From Buddleja alternifolia (taxonomy: Eukaryota; Streptophyta; Magnoliopsida; Lamiales; Scrophulariaceae), in assembly GCA_019426215.1 (NCBI GenBank), contig CM033393.1, positions 48,734,645 through 48,798,644 on the forward strand: a DNA stretch of 64,000 bases, in the 5' to 3' direction. Under the pieces are notes generated by a model. The model did no database searches and was not told the DNA's origin. It saw only the letters and a program-made list of their open reading frames with translations. Position numbers and translations under genes: made by a program. Positions 44,217 through 56,059 of this stretch are shown here, piece by piece. Every line of letters starts with the position of its first letter. Within the stretch, counting starts at the first letter, position 1.

Positions 44217-45110
44217 CAATTTTGGGTCCAAAATATGTTACTTTTTTGGTAAAAAAATAATACAATGAATATTTATTTAAAAATCTACAACTTAGGTACT
44301 GTCCCCTACTTTTGCCTCTCCCCTCTCTTAACTTTCAATCATTAACTAATTATTAACAGACTAAAGCTTCATGATTTGAGTGCTACAGTAACTTTTGTTC
44401 CCTTTGGAAACAAAACCAAACACTATTTCACAAAAAAAACACCAAAAAATCAACTCCCAAAATAAAATCAAACACAATCTCATCAAATATACACTTGTCC
44501 CCATAAAATTTTCACCATTAATTCTCACCCAAATACCATGCCAAAACATAACCAAACTTAGCCATTGTCATCGAATGCTCATCATTCAAGAGTGTTAATT
44601 ATTGTGTTGAAGAGAATTCGTTTTGACGTGGAATTGCTCTAATTATTGTAAGTTTTGTTTGAAATTAAATAAAATAAAATTTAATTTTTTTTGACAAAAA
44701 TTAAAATGCTGAAGCACCAGTTATAAGTTAGAGACAACAAATCATTAGTTTAAGCGTGCAGATATTTTTGTATTTAATAATCAATTTCTTTTTGGAAAAT
44801 ATAGTCATATTTAGGATGTCTTAAACATAAATATAAGATAAATCTTGGCTCGACACTCTTCTTTTCCATAGAGAAAAAAGGCTTTGATCATATGAAAACT
44901 GGGTTAAATAAATTCGACCACTTGTAAATTATAAAATGCTTTATTATCTATCCGCCTCCCTGTAAAAAAAATTAACAACAAAACTCCCTAAGAAATTTTA
45001 AATTATACTCACCGTCTCCCTTAACATTTTTTGCATGTGAAATTTTTTGTAAAGACAAAAAAACACTTATATTTTTAAAATATTTTAAGTTTTATTTTAC
45101 ATTTTACTAG
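44217..45110. other. AT-rich flank right of gypsy-1, no gene
   Basis: 44390-44600 is A-rich with phrases typical of degraded MITEs. 44803-44860 shares a phrase with 5081-5152. 44900-45100 contains short phrases typical of MULE ends but has no partner. Confidence 0.4.
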
Positions 45111-45654
45111 TTATTTTGTGGGAAAATTGGTCAAAAATCCCCAATTGCTATTAAAATTCATTGTTCCGTCCCTAGGCAAGTTTTTAAAGTCTAAACTCCC
45201 TATCTCAACTTATAACTTTGTTCTAACTCCTTAATGCCTAGTGAAATGTCTAAAATACCCCTAAAAGGCTCTAAATTACACTCTACCATTCTTCCTCGCT
45301 TTTTTTCAGTCCCGTTTAAACACAAAACGGTCTTCCCTTCTTCTCTTCATCGTTATTCAAGTCGGAGCTTCGCCATCTGTCTTTCTCACTGGAGTTTAAG
45401 TCGTGGTTGTTCCTCCCCAGTGCTATAGCGATCGTCTCTCTTCCGCCTCTTCATTTCTGCAGATTATTCGAAGGTAATTTTTCATTTTAAGCTTAAAAAT
45501 TCTTCATTTTCGTTCTAATTTTTGTTGCTTCAGTTTAGAGGTGTTCATAATTCAAACAAATCTAGGCACAATTGTGTCAATGTGTACGGTGATTGAAACA
45601 AACACCCAATTTAATTTGGAAAACCCCAACTATTCGCTGTTTTGGTATAAGAAA

Positions 45655-45785
45655 CAACTTAAAAATTGGGTTTTTTAGCTGATTAGACGCCAAATTGATG
45701 ATGTTACATGAATTTATCATACGTCATTTTGGTGATCTGATACTTCAACTTAGTGGTGTTCATACGTCAAACAAATACTGGGCAC
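45655..45785 (+). repeat. inverted repeat, left arm
   Basis: It contains ATCATACGTCATTTTGGT and GATACTTCAACTTAGTGGTG and matches the reverse complement of 46705-46858. The other arm has an extra ~22-bp tandem copy inside. Confidence 0.8.
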
Positions 45786-45957
45786 AATGTTGTGGATGTT
45801 TCTTGTAATTGCAATAAAACCCCAATTTAATTTTGAACAAGTTTTGCATTACAATAGTTATTTTACCATAAAAAAAACAACTAAACAGTAACAGAACAAA
45901 AAGTAGGAAAAAATCTTACATAAATATTCAGCTTTTCAACAACCAAATCTAGAGTAA

Positions 45958-46393
45958 TCAACCGACCTTCTTATCCGGGAAGAGCCGGTTCAATGTCTCA
46001 GTCCGAGCTGCAATGTTAAAATTAACATGTGCACCAACATCGTGCAGCCCGAGAACAAGCGAGAACTCGGCGGAGGAGAATGGGATAGTGATATTGTTCC
46101 CCACCGAGAAGGGACCGGCCTCTTCATCGAACCATGCAAGAACTGCTTGCAATCGGTGCATGGATATGCCTAGATAAGGCATGTCTAGATATGATGCAAA
46201 AAGGAGTTCTTTGCCTGAAAATATGGTGGTCCACCTTCATCTCCTCCCTCAACTTCTCCACGATGTTGAGGAAGTAAGTAGGAGAACACCGGGTTTCCAG
46301 TTCTGCCCAGCTGCGTTTATTTGCAATACTCTTAGGTGAATTGGGTGTAGAAGTGGATGCTGTATTGTTGTTTACCTCAAATTTTTTAGCCAT
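45958..46393 (-). pseudogene. second DUF1985/PMD-like gene fragment, frameshifted
   Basis: It starts MAKKFEVNNNTASTST at 46393, with a Ser/Thr/Asn linker and then RSWAELETRCSPTYFL and a helix. Near 46220 one base is gained or lost. The other frame then carries MPYLGISMHRLQAVLAWFDE and FSSAEFSLVLGLHDVG up to 45958, a pattern like the start of plant-mobile or DUF1985 domains. The end may be a splice donor (AAG/GTCGG). It is flanked by the inverted arms 45655-45785 and 46705-46858. Confidence 0.55.
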
Positions 46394-46704
46394 CTGTACA
46401 AAAGTAATGAAGATTATTACAATATTTATATAAAGCTTCTTAAGTATGAAGTAATAGACATTCAGTATGGATATACATCAGATGAAGTATCGGACTAGAT
46501 GTATGTCATTAAGCATCACGAATTAGCCATCGTATTAAAATGTTGTATTCAGCAAAGCATAGAGAAGTAATCGAACATTAATCACCAAATGAATGGCAAA
46601 CTCATAGTATTGAGATGAATTATTCAGACCAAAACAGAGAATATTTAAATTATGATTTTTGAAATTAAATTGGGTTTTTGTTTCTATAATAGTACAAATT
46701 CACA

Positions 46705-46858
46705 AAACTGTTCCCAAATTTGTTTGACGTATGAACACCACTAAGTTGAAGTATCAGATAACCAAAATGAAGTATCAAATAAACCAAAATGACGTATGAT
46801 AAAATTGATGTGAGATCTTCAAATTGGCGTCAATTCAGCTACAAATACTAATTTTTAG
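46705..46858 (-). repeat. inverted repeat, right arm
   Basis: It is the reverse complement of 45655-45785 with scattered changes and one ~22-bp tandem duplication. It overlaps the last codons and stop of the four-exon gene. Confidence 0.8.
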
Positions 46859-49206
46859 GCTGTTTATAAGACCAAAACACAGAAATGCCACCCTCATCAT
46901 CTACCTCATCTTTACCCACACCAACATCATCATGATCCCTAACTGGTTCACTGCCCGTGGAAGCATCAAATGGTTGTAAATCAGTGGCAAAATCATCCCT
47001 TTTAAATCTCTCTAATTTTTCTAACCTGCTTTCTAGACAGGATAACCTTCCACTTACATTTGAATCCATCGCCCTTACATTTGAATCCATCAAATGACAA
47101 GCCTTTTCAAGAGCAGAGATTCTTTCCAGTATTTCACTAAGTACTCTAACAACCTCGTTGTTAGGTTCTGATGAATTACCAGGAACACTTTCCTTTTGGG
47201 GTTCTGGGATGGATGAAAAAGCAGGAATGCTCTCAGGCGGAATGGCTAATGAGACGCATGGTTTGATTTGCGGAGGAAGATCAGAAATGTTTCCTGTTTG
47301 ATATCCAAGGAAAGAACATTCTACGTAAAGATCGTCAAATATAATACGACCTCCCTTCTCAAGTATTGCAGTCCAAGATTCAGTGGTCGGATTCTTCACG
47401 GAGGAGTTGGGGGCATTATAAGCAGCAAATTTGACCATGTCAATTGAAGACATTTCCTCCACAGTCGGCTTCATTATGCTTAAAATACTATCCTACAAAG
47501 CAAATAATATATACTAATTAGAGGGAGAAGCTAGATGGGGAAATACATACTGAAGCCAGATGGGGAATTCCTTCTAAATTAAGGATAAACATCAGTGAAA
47601 TCCAATATTTATAAACAATAAATTGATTTTTTCAGAACATAAAACTTATTTCACAGTGTTCAGTTCACATTGCAAAATAGTTAAACACCAACCTTCGTGT
47701 CTATGACCAATTTGAGCACCTCCTCAAAAGTGGGAAATTGTTTCTTCTGTTTGAGTTTGGTAGACCACTTGCAAATTCTGGGCAAAGTGGAATTCACATT
47801 CTCCCTCAAACGAGCAATACTAGGAGACAGTACGGGGATGCACTCAAATAAAAGAAGCTAACAAAACGAACAAAAGCAATAGCCAAATTATATATGGAGA
47901 AATATAAAGAAGACCAATTACAACAAAGAAACGCAGCATTACAGAAAAGTATTTCATTACCATCAGAGGAATAATGAATCCAGGACATTTCCACTGTGGG
48001 CTTTGAGCTAGCCATTTCTGTTGCATGTCCAAACTTGTCACGGATTCAATCAAAAAAGAATAAGACCGCCGACCCCAGGGATAGGTTCTGGAAAACTCTA
48101 GATCCTCAACAATATGTATCAATTTTGAATCTATCTTTGTATTATCATTACCCCCAAAAAAAAATACCGAGCACAACAAGTACAACAAAGCAAGCTTCAA
48201 CTTGTCGTCTTCAATGTTCCTTCGAGCTCCATGCCTAATACTCGTTAGATTGCTACTATCATCACTGGGAGGGACACCTTCTTCAGGTTCAGGGGGAGGG
48301 ATCACAAACTGTGTAAGTGCTTTCTTGATACCTCCAACTGTGATTTTCTTGCCAATGTGTCTTGTACAAAAATTATGAGCTGGTAAAGGGATAGTTGCTT
48401 CAAGATACTCATCACAGATCAAGCCAGTCAAAAAGGCATGCTCCATCATAGAGTATCTAATAGGGATGCCATTCAAAACATACCAAACCTCGGATTTATT
48501 TTCAGACTTCACTTTGCGGCTTAGCAGCATCCACAAAAGAGTTAAAATCATCTCCATGTTAGGAGCTGCGTCGAAAAAAGGGCCAAACTGAGAATCCCTC
48601 AACCAAGCGATCCCATTAGGATGGTCACTCAAACAATCCTCAATAAATTTGAATTCTTTTGCCATTTTGCAGTACGTAGAAATTTTACCCTTGAAATTAC
48701 AATTTCCAAGAGGCAAACAAAGAGTGGGAACCTGAAACAAAAATAATACAATATTATTCAAAACTGTTGAACTTGTTGTCATACTTTAATGTAATGTAAG
48801 GTTCCAAAAATACCTTCTTCTCTAAAATTACCTAAATTCATCAATCATAATGAAGCCAGTATACTTAAAACAATTAATAAAGGAATTACAATTTGTGAAA
48901 TATATATTGCTTGCCATTTAATAAATAAGATACTGGAACACATGAAGCCAATACTGAAATAAAAGCCACTATACTTACTTAAAATCACTATTTATGCCAC
49001 AAAATCAGGAATACTTTCATTTTAATAAACTAGTTAAAATAAGATAAGTCTATCTAATCAAATTTCGACTATGTAATTCATATTTCAAAAAAAAATATAA
49101 ATACTTATATATAAATATTAGGGTTTACTTGACTTACAGGGGGAGTAGATGAAGATGATGCCTCGGAGTCGTGAGGGACCATTCCAAAATCTAGACGACG
49201 GGCCAT
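46848..49206 (-). CDS. DUF1985-like protein, four-exon gene, apparently intact
   Basis: My model joins exon 1 (49206-49138, 23 codons from ATG), exon 2 (48731-47961, 257), exon 3 (47857-47693, 55) and exon 4 (47492-46848, 214 plus stop). Every intron starts GT and ends AG (406, 103 and 200 bp), and all junctions are phase 0, giving about 549 residues without a stop. Exon 2 holds the DUF1985-like core: WLRDSQFGPFFD, VWYVLNGIPIRYSMMEHAFLTGL, KLKLALLYLLCSVFFFGG and YPWGRRSYSFLIESV. Exon 3 has PRICKWSTKLKQKKQFP, and exon 4 has a Pro/Ser linker and a heptad-like segment near EILERISALEKACHLMD. These proteins are plant-specific, mostly transposon-borne and of unknown function. The usual Ulp1 protease part is absent. 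Confidence 0.68.
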
Positions 49207-49310
49207 TGACTGACAATGCCTGATTAATACAAAAAAAAAAAATACTGGATACATAAAGCATGAAATATGCTTCAAAACTATAAATCACCTTCGGGAAATT
49301 GACGACTAAG

Positions 49311-49520
49311 CCTGGGCGAAACAAAATCAAACTAAATAAATCCCTCTTCTTCTTCTTCTTTTTCTTCTTCTTCTTCTGATCCTGGGCGAAACAAAATCAA
49401 ACTAAATAAATCCCTCTTCTTCTTCTTCTTTCAGTCCAGCTCCCTCTTCTTCTTTCTCTTCTTCTTCTTCTTCTTCTTCTTCTTCTTTCAGTCCAGCTCC
49501 CTCTTCTCTCTCGATGATGG
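49311..49520. repeat. (CTT)n tract with a 70-bp direct duplication
   Basis: CCTGGGCGAAACAAAATC occurs at 49311 and again at 49381, each followed by the same sequence and CTT repeats. Long CTT runs continue to about 49490. It lies just upstream of the four-exon gene, as GAA repeats on the sense strand of its likely 5' UTR. Confidence 0.85.
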
Positions 49521-49640
49521 GGCGTTAAACTGAGGAACCTGCTCCTGTTCATCATGTTCTGAATTTTGTAAATGGAAGGGTGAAATAATAATTACACGCA
49601 TTTATTTTTCTTTTTATTAGAAAAAAAAAGGGAAGTAGCG

Positions 49641-50985
49641 TTTCTCTTAAGAAAACGCGCTTCTTTGACAAGGGTTATTTAAGTCTTTTGGCCAAATATT
49701 AACAGGGGCTATTTCGGTCTTTTCACCCTCAAAAACATAACCGTCCTTTTAACTTCACAACGGTGCAAATCGATCCCTTCTACCAAAACGTCCCCAAAAA
49801 CTCCGTATCCCTGTTAAATGGCTTGTTTCCCCCAGGCAGGTTCAAACTTAACACTGATTGAGCATCCAAAGGTAATCCAGGTGTCTCAGCTACTGGCGGC
49901 ATAATCTGAAACAATTCGGCGGCAGATTATTTGACCAACATCGCTGGCAATTTAGAAACAAGTTCTAGTCTTCTCCCAAGTCAAATCAATGGAAAACTTT
50001 CCCGGTATCACTCGTCTTTGATTCATGGAATTTCCTATGCTTCAGGTTTTGTAGTCTTTGGTCCCTCAAAATGTATAGTGGGGCTTTTCTGGTTAGCTTT
50101 TTGTTTTTTGTGATGGATGTATAGTTGGGGAATTTGGACCAACTTAGTATGTAAATATTTGTGTTCTGGAAGGCTTATTTATATAGATGTTGGTGGGTCC
50201 CGCTCCCCCACCAATGGTGGTTTGAAAAAAAAATAAAAATAGAGTTTGAAAATCTCATTAGTGTTTTTATTGTTTGATCTTGATGGATGTTGCAACCTTC
50301 TTTTATTTGACTTCATGAATTTATTTTTATATTACTTTTTCAAGTTGCTCAACATCTCTTCATCACCTCTTGAAGTTATGTTGTTGATGTCCCCATCCTT
50401 GTTCGTTTTCAGTTGTTTTGCCTTTTTTGCATCACTTTCTTCATAATATGTGGTGTAGTTATCTTGAAATTGTTTGATGTAGAAACTTTTTAAATAGTTT
50501 GGCTTGCACTCTTCTCCCGACCATTTTTATTTTTCTTTGTTTTCATCTCCTTATTTATTTATGGTTGTATTCTTTCAATTGCATCACTATGACAGTAAGT
50601 TTTCCCTTAATCATTTATACTCTTTTGCTAATTTCATGGAGAAAGTGGAATTTATTTGATGCTTGTAAGCTCAGTGGTCTATGATACTTTAGGTTATCTT
50701 CTCCTTAAGATATTAAAAAATTAAATTAGGAATTTATATATAATGTATTATAGTGAAAAACTTTAAAAAAATATATAAAAATCTAAAAAGACATTCTATA
50801 TATATAGTATATATAATTACCTCTTGAATTGATGTTATGCATTCATTTATAGGGCATCTGACGTACTTCGTTGTTGCATCACAAACATTGTAATACATGC
50901 GGTGTTGTGATAAGTGTTTTATTCGTCTAACAATCTCATCTAATTCTAATGTTGTTATTCAATATTTAATGATAAATGCTCGCCT
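49641..50985. other. spacer, no gene recognised
   Basis: 49840-49960 is more balanced in base composition. On the minus strand it reads MPPVAETPGLPLDAQ and a few more residues, which look like an exon scrap, but no frame extends. 50220-50985 is AT-rich with no supported ORF. Confidence 0.4.
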
Positions 50986-50989
50986 AAAG

Positions 50990-52170
50990 TCTTGATTTTA
51001 TCTTGTAGCTAGGATGTTTGGAGCAGCGAGAAAGAAGCAGAATTGATCGAGATCGAGAGCCCAAATGAAGTTGGAAAGTTCGGGAACAACCGAGAAGACG
51101 ACGTGAACCCAAATGAGTGAAAGTGCATTCGCTAGCCCACAAGCCACGGTGAGCCCACGATGCAGCGAGCCATTTTGCGAGCTGTGCGTAGCCACAATGG
51201 CTCGCGCTGGGCCGAGCCAATGTGCTCCCCCAACGTGCATTATCTAGTTTGGACCCGATTCTTAGATATTAAATTGGTTTTTGACCTATTTTTGTGCAAC
51301 TTTTCTTCCAAGTATTGTTCATCTTTGTATATTTGCACAATTTTGGATGATTTTAGGTTTGAAGATGAATTTTAGAGGCTAAAAACCTCATCCGGCTAAT
51401 TGTAATTCAAATTCATTATCTTGGTTCGTGAGATCTACTTTTTCTAATTGGGTATTTGATTTTATTGATTGCATGTGTTAGATAAAACGCTTGACTTAGA
51501 TGAATACTTTGTTATTGTGTTTCATTAATCCATTGCTGGATAAATTTAAATTGCTATGAATTAGGGTCTTACTTAGTAGCAACTAGGGATTAATATTGAT
51601 GAATGTTTGATATAGTTTCTTAGTGGAAAATCAATGTCATTGGGTTTAATTCATATTAGGAGGAATAACTCTTGATGTCAACTCTATTTTCGGTTTGATA
51701 TAGGTCCTTAGGGGAAAATCAATGTCATTAGGTTTAATTCATGCCAGGAGTATTAACTCTTGATGTCAACTCTATTTTCGTGATTAATTCTTCTCCTTTA
51801 ATTAATCAAACCTAGTCTCTAGATGAATTTTAGGAGTTAGGATTTACTAATTGGCTATATGTTGATAAATTGCACTTAAGAAAAGAGTAAGAGGTTCGCA
51901 TGCTATCATTGATTTTTTTAGTTGGCTACTTGATTAGAATTAATCATGATCTCATGTATCTATGATCAAATCAAGAAGATGAAGGGCGATTACAATTGAC
52001 CGGGTCTCTTCATTATTGTTTATCTTAATCATGTAATTGTTTACTTAGTTTTCATACAATTGCAACCAAATACCCCCTTTTTAATTTGTTGTCACCAGTT
52101 TCTAACAATTATAATAGATCTACGCTACTTTGAATTTGATCCTTGCTTACCACCATTACTAAATATCAAG
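50990..52170 (+). repeat. degenerate gypsy (Tat/Athila-type) LTR fragment
   Basis: The text resembles the long plant LTRs of this group: TAGCTAGGATGTTTGGAGCA near the start, then GC-richer DNA, then AT-rich DNA with Lys-codon-free phrases, ending near GATCCTTGCTTACCACC. Two adjacent near copies of an ~85-bp unit (about 51600-51690 and 51690-51775) share AAAATCAATGTCATTNGG. No TG/CA ends, PBS or TSD were found. Confidence 0.45.
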
Positions 52171-52539
52171 GTAATTATAAATAGTAATTTTAGTATGCAC
52201 AACACGCACTATATTGTCAACTATACAACACTTAAAACCAGCCTATACCATTAAACAATGCGAAATATTTAATAACCACCTAATTACTTTATGCTTGAAA
52301 GTGATACTTTTATTATGATCATCTTGGTATGGTCTCTATGCGTTCGTTATTACATTTTGTACAAGTTACGCGATTTGTAGTCTTTCAAATTGAAGTAGTG
52401 CATCTTTTGCACGATTATACCATAAGGATGATTTCATAACAATCCTATCAATTATTTCCTCCAAAGAATAATATGCATCCTATAAAATAAAATATAGTTG
52501 AAATGAGATGACTTTATTTAGTTTAAAAACAGGGTAAAA

Positions 52540-52940
52540 TTTTTTTCATCTCATCTATGGTGGTCGGAACACTTTGGTATATAATCTATTAAGTATTATA
52601 CCCGAGTACCCAACCTTTGTACATTGTGACAAGTAAGTCTGTCGGAGGAATAATTTGGAATATTCCCTCCGAAAATTAGTCTGTCACGTGACTTAGATTG
52701 TGTACCAAAATGCACAAATCATGCAATGTATAGGTAGTCGAGTGCACAAGATGCCATAGGATAGGGTGCAAAGCACACATATCATGCAATATAGGTAATC
52801 GGGTGCACAATCTAAGTCAAATTATTTCTTCGATGGACTTACTTGTAACAATTTATAAAATTTGGGTACTCAATTATAAAAGTTAATAAATTATGTATCA
52901 AAGTGCTCTACCCGATATAGGTTGGGGTCGAATATTCTTT
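52540..52940. mobile_element. fold-back MITE-like element
   Basis: 52562-52656 and 52818-52916 are imperfect inverted copies (phrases GAGTACCCAA, ACAAGTAAGTC, CACTTTG). The ~160-bp centre has two direct copies of a TCATGCAAT-containing block ending GTGCACAA. Ends and TSD are not precise. Confidence 0.6.
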
Positions 52941-53596
52941 TTACCTATTAAAGTATTATGAATAAGAACGTTTTTGCTTAATATACCTCCAATAGTTTAT
53001 GTCTATTAATGTTTATGATTTATTCAAGTGTTACGTCGAACGTTTGCACTTTGAATTACGTGCTTCATTGCCAACTGACTTATTTTGAATGGACCATCGT
53101 TGGTACAATATTTTTTTTGGTAAGTTGATCGTCAATGGTACATAACCTATATAATATGGAGATTAAAAGGAAGAAAATTGTCAATATCAAAATAAAGTAT
53201 TGTATATCTTATAATATAATGAATACTATTTTTGGGTCTCTTCAATCTCTTTAACATCAGGATTTATTTGTAGCATTGATGTTGCTGTCCTTTGCAACAG
53301 TAATTCACCTAATAAACAAAAACAAAAAATTAAAAAACAAATATCGTTACGCAATTTCTAAGCTACCCAATTCTTTTAAATATAATTTTTCCTTATGTAT
53401 AGTTCTGCCCGCGTGACTTTTGTTGTTGCAACTATTGGCTTTAGATCAACAATTTAGTATAATGCACTTTCTTCATCTGTTGTCATATCTTCCCAAAGAC
53501 GGATTACCAATGGATGATATTTATCAAAAAGAAATTATAACTGAATAATAATTTAACGACATAATAATATAACTTATCGAGATAATGAAACACATA

Positions 53597-54068
53597 GGCT
53601 TTGTTTGTTTGTGTTTTTATTTTACTTTTTTCATTTTCATTTTCTTCTGAAAATGAAAATACACACTTTACATTGTTTTTAACTGAAAATATTCTCATTT
53701 TCATTCTTATTTTTACGTTCCCGAGAAATTTCAATCATTTATTTAAAATTACATTTCACATCACTTATCTCACATTTTCTGTCTCATCACCCATCACCAT
53801 CCTCTCTCTCTGCTCTCTCCTCTCTCTCTCTCTCCTCTCTCTCTCTCTCCTCCATCAATATTCAACATCAAATCCAATATTATTCATCTAATCATTACTT
53901 TTCAATCATTTCACACATCACACTCACAAATTTCAATCATTTTCAAAAACACAACCAAACACACCTACTTTTTTCACTTTTCTCACACGAAAATCAAAAA
54001 ACACGTTCTCCCATACATTTTAGAAAATGACGGTTGAAAATGAAATGAAAACATATCCAAACAGAGCC
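53597..54068. mobile_element. PIF/Harbinger- or Tourist-like MITE
   Basis: The ends are GGCTTTGTTTG and, inverted, GGCTCTGTTTGG, with extended T-rich subterminal similarity. A 3-bp flank ATA occurs on both sides (53594-53596, 54069-54071). This is 472 bp with a CT-rich microsatellite in the middle and no coding capacity. The short TSD and GGC...GTTTG end fit Tourist-like elements, though ATA is not the canonical TWA. Confidence 0.6.
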
Positions 54069-54361
54069 ATAGAGTTTAAGTAACACACATTTACATTTTT
54101 ATACTAGATCAGCGACTGAAACGATGAAGGTTATTAATACAAATTTTCTCAACAAAAGAACATTAACAGAGATCCATAGGCAACATTATGTGAAAAATTC
54201 CATGCAATTCTTATTTTTTTTTGGGTCCTAACCAATTCAAACTACACACAGCAATAAAATAAAGAAAGAAAATACTTGGACGAGAGTGACCAATGAAATT
54301 TGATAGAAAAAAAGAAGAAAACGAAGTGCAGCCACGTATTATTATCTAAGTATTTTATATT

Positions 54362-54950
54362 TGATGTGAGTGGAAAATAGTTTTTGGGTCAATTTAATTA
54401 AATCAATACTTTATGGGCCTAAGCCCAATGGCATCACGGGCTTGGATTCTTCTAGAAGACCTTACATTCAAAACTGTCTAGCTGGAGGTTCGGCCGGCCC
54501 TAACCTGCATTGGTAAAACAGGCCCGTCCTACACAGGTAGAGCAGTCCTAACCTACATAGGTAGAACATTCTATATAAGGCAAGTCTGAAAACAAGAATC
54601 AATCAATCAAGATACTTTTCATATACGGACCTGCGGAGGTCAAGCCAGCTGATTACTTTTTGTTTACGATATATACATGATTAGATCTTGACCAAAATAA
54701 AGGGATCATGATTTATTCTTATTACCTTATGTATTTTAGGCATAGTTGACTTACCATTTTAGCATACCCATCAATTACTTGTATAAATAGTACCCCCTAT
54801 GAGGATGAATAAACCAAACAACCAATTTACACCTGTGAACGTACGTCTTCATTAGACCGAACCACGTAAATCTCTTGTGTTCTTTACACTTAACCTCGTG
54901 TTTTACTATATTTTCATATATTATTATTGGTGTGAAACCCACACACATCA
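54362..54950 (+). repeat. orphan gypsy 5' LTR
   Basis: It starts TGATGTGAG and ends CACACATCA, with 7-bp inverted termini, 589 bp in all, and is followed after two bases by a primer site. No partner LTR is seen. The internal region is cut after about 400 bp by the element at 55356, and nothing recognisable resumes after 60660. Confidence 0.75.
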
Positions 54951-54952
54951 AT

Positions 54953-54970
54953 TGGCGCCGTCTATGGGAA
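54953..54970 (+). promoter_or_regulatory. primer binding site, TGGCGCCGTC type
   Basis: TGGCGCCGTCTATGGGAA follows the orphan LTR. The same sequence, on the minus strand, is found next to the LTR at 60200, so both elements use the same primer tRNA. Confidence 0.85.
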
Positions 54971-55355
54971 TATTGAGCAAGATGTGAGTTATTTTTATCT
55001 TTCGAGTAAGTTGTTTGTTTGAGGGTGGAATTAGGTGTAGGATGACGAATCAATCAAGTTTGCAAAAAAGATTTCCAAGAAAAAAATGCACTTATTTTCC
55101 TACGAGGGGTACTCAATTAAACAGGTTTACAATTTCAATTTCTGTGCCACTGTATATGGGTAATGTACTATGCAAGCCAATAATGAAATATCATTATCTC
55201 ATGAAAGTAGTTAAACTAAGACTAATGGCTATGAAAATATATATATATGCCATGGGCACTTTAAATTCTTTTTCAAACTTTTCATTTGGATAAACCCACT
55301 AACAGATTTAATTACATGATCCTTTTAGCGACAAAGATGATTCTAGAAATATGTG

Positions 55356-55810
55356 TGATTTGGGTTTAAAATGAACTCGACCCTCTTCAGTGAAGCTCGG
55401 CTCGAACACGATGGCGAAGCTCCTAAACTGGAACTACCTGAAATCAAAGGACCCTCGTTAAGGTCGAGCTGGGGTTGACCCCAGCGTAGACCCTCCGACG
55501 ATCAAGTCAGTATAGACTAAAGGATCGAGGTCACTATAGTAAATGTGGAATAGTGAAAGACTTACCCCTTAAGTGAGAAATGGAGTGGGGTATTTATAGG
55601 AGAGATCACTCTGTACGGATAGGGATAAGACACGCATCATGATCTCTAAGATCCATGTCTTACCAATCTACGGCTGAGGTTCCGGGTCTGTCGGATTGGA
55701 CGGGTCTGGTCATACTGAACCCGAACTAAAATGCGTGGATCTTGGCTTGTTTGGGGAATAAAGCTAACTTTGGGGGGTAATTTTGTCAAAGTGGGTTTTT
55801 ACCCATATCA
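55356..55810 (-). repeat. 3' LTR of the Tat-like derivative
   Basis: This is 455 bp and the same length as the partner. It is preceded on the minus strand by the purine-rich GAAGTGGGGGATTAA polypurine tract (55811-55825). Confidence 0.9.
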
Positions 55811-56059
55811 TTAATCCCCCACTTCATTAGTTAATGTGAAGCACAATCACGAGGTGCAATCATGACTGATGAAGTAGAAAGAAAAGTCTTTTGATCGAAG
55901 TCGTTCCTTTGTGATTTCTAGAAAGCATCTTGGCCGTTAACTTCAGACAATTGAATCCTTGCATGGTTGTCGAGCCAATCCAAGGTGATGAAGAAAAAGG
56001 GAATGTAGGGATGCTGGTGAAGATGGTGAGGCTTGATTGCGTATTCGAAGGTCGACAAT

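Larger units (their letters stand above)
45120..49640 (-). mobile_element. probable MULE-like element carrying DUF1985-type genes (limits uncertain)
   Basis: Two minus-strand genes of a type usually found in plant Mutator-like elements (DUF1985, often fused to Ulp1-like proteases) lie between GGGAAAATTGG-type sequence at about 45120 and a region near 49640-49830 with similar phrasing on the opposite strand. No clean TIR pair or TSD could be aligned, so the limits are approximate. No Ulp1 catalytic region and no MULE transposase are present in the window. Confidence 0.45.

Noticed and set aside
45120..49832. TIR pair GGGAAAATTGG / GGGAAACAAGCC
   Set aside because: Only the first six bases agree and no 9-bp TSD is present, so the element limits were left open.
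50984..51240. Two overlapping minus-strand frames of ~80 codons
   Set aside because: They lie in an LTR-like GC-richer patch and match no domain. Composition effect.
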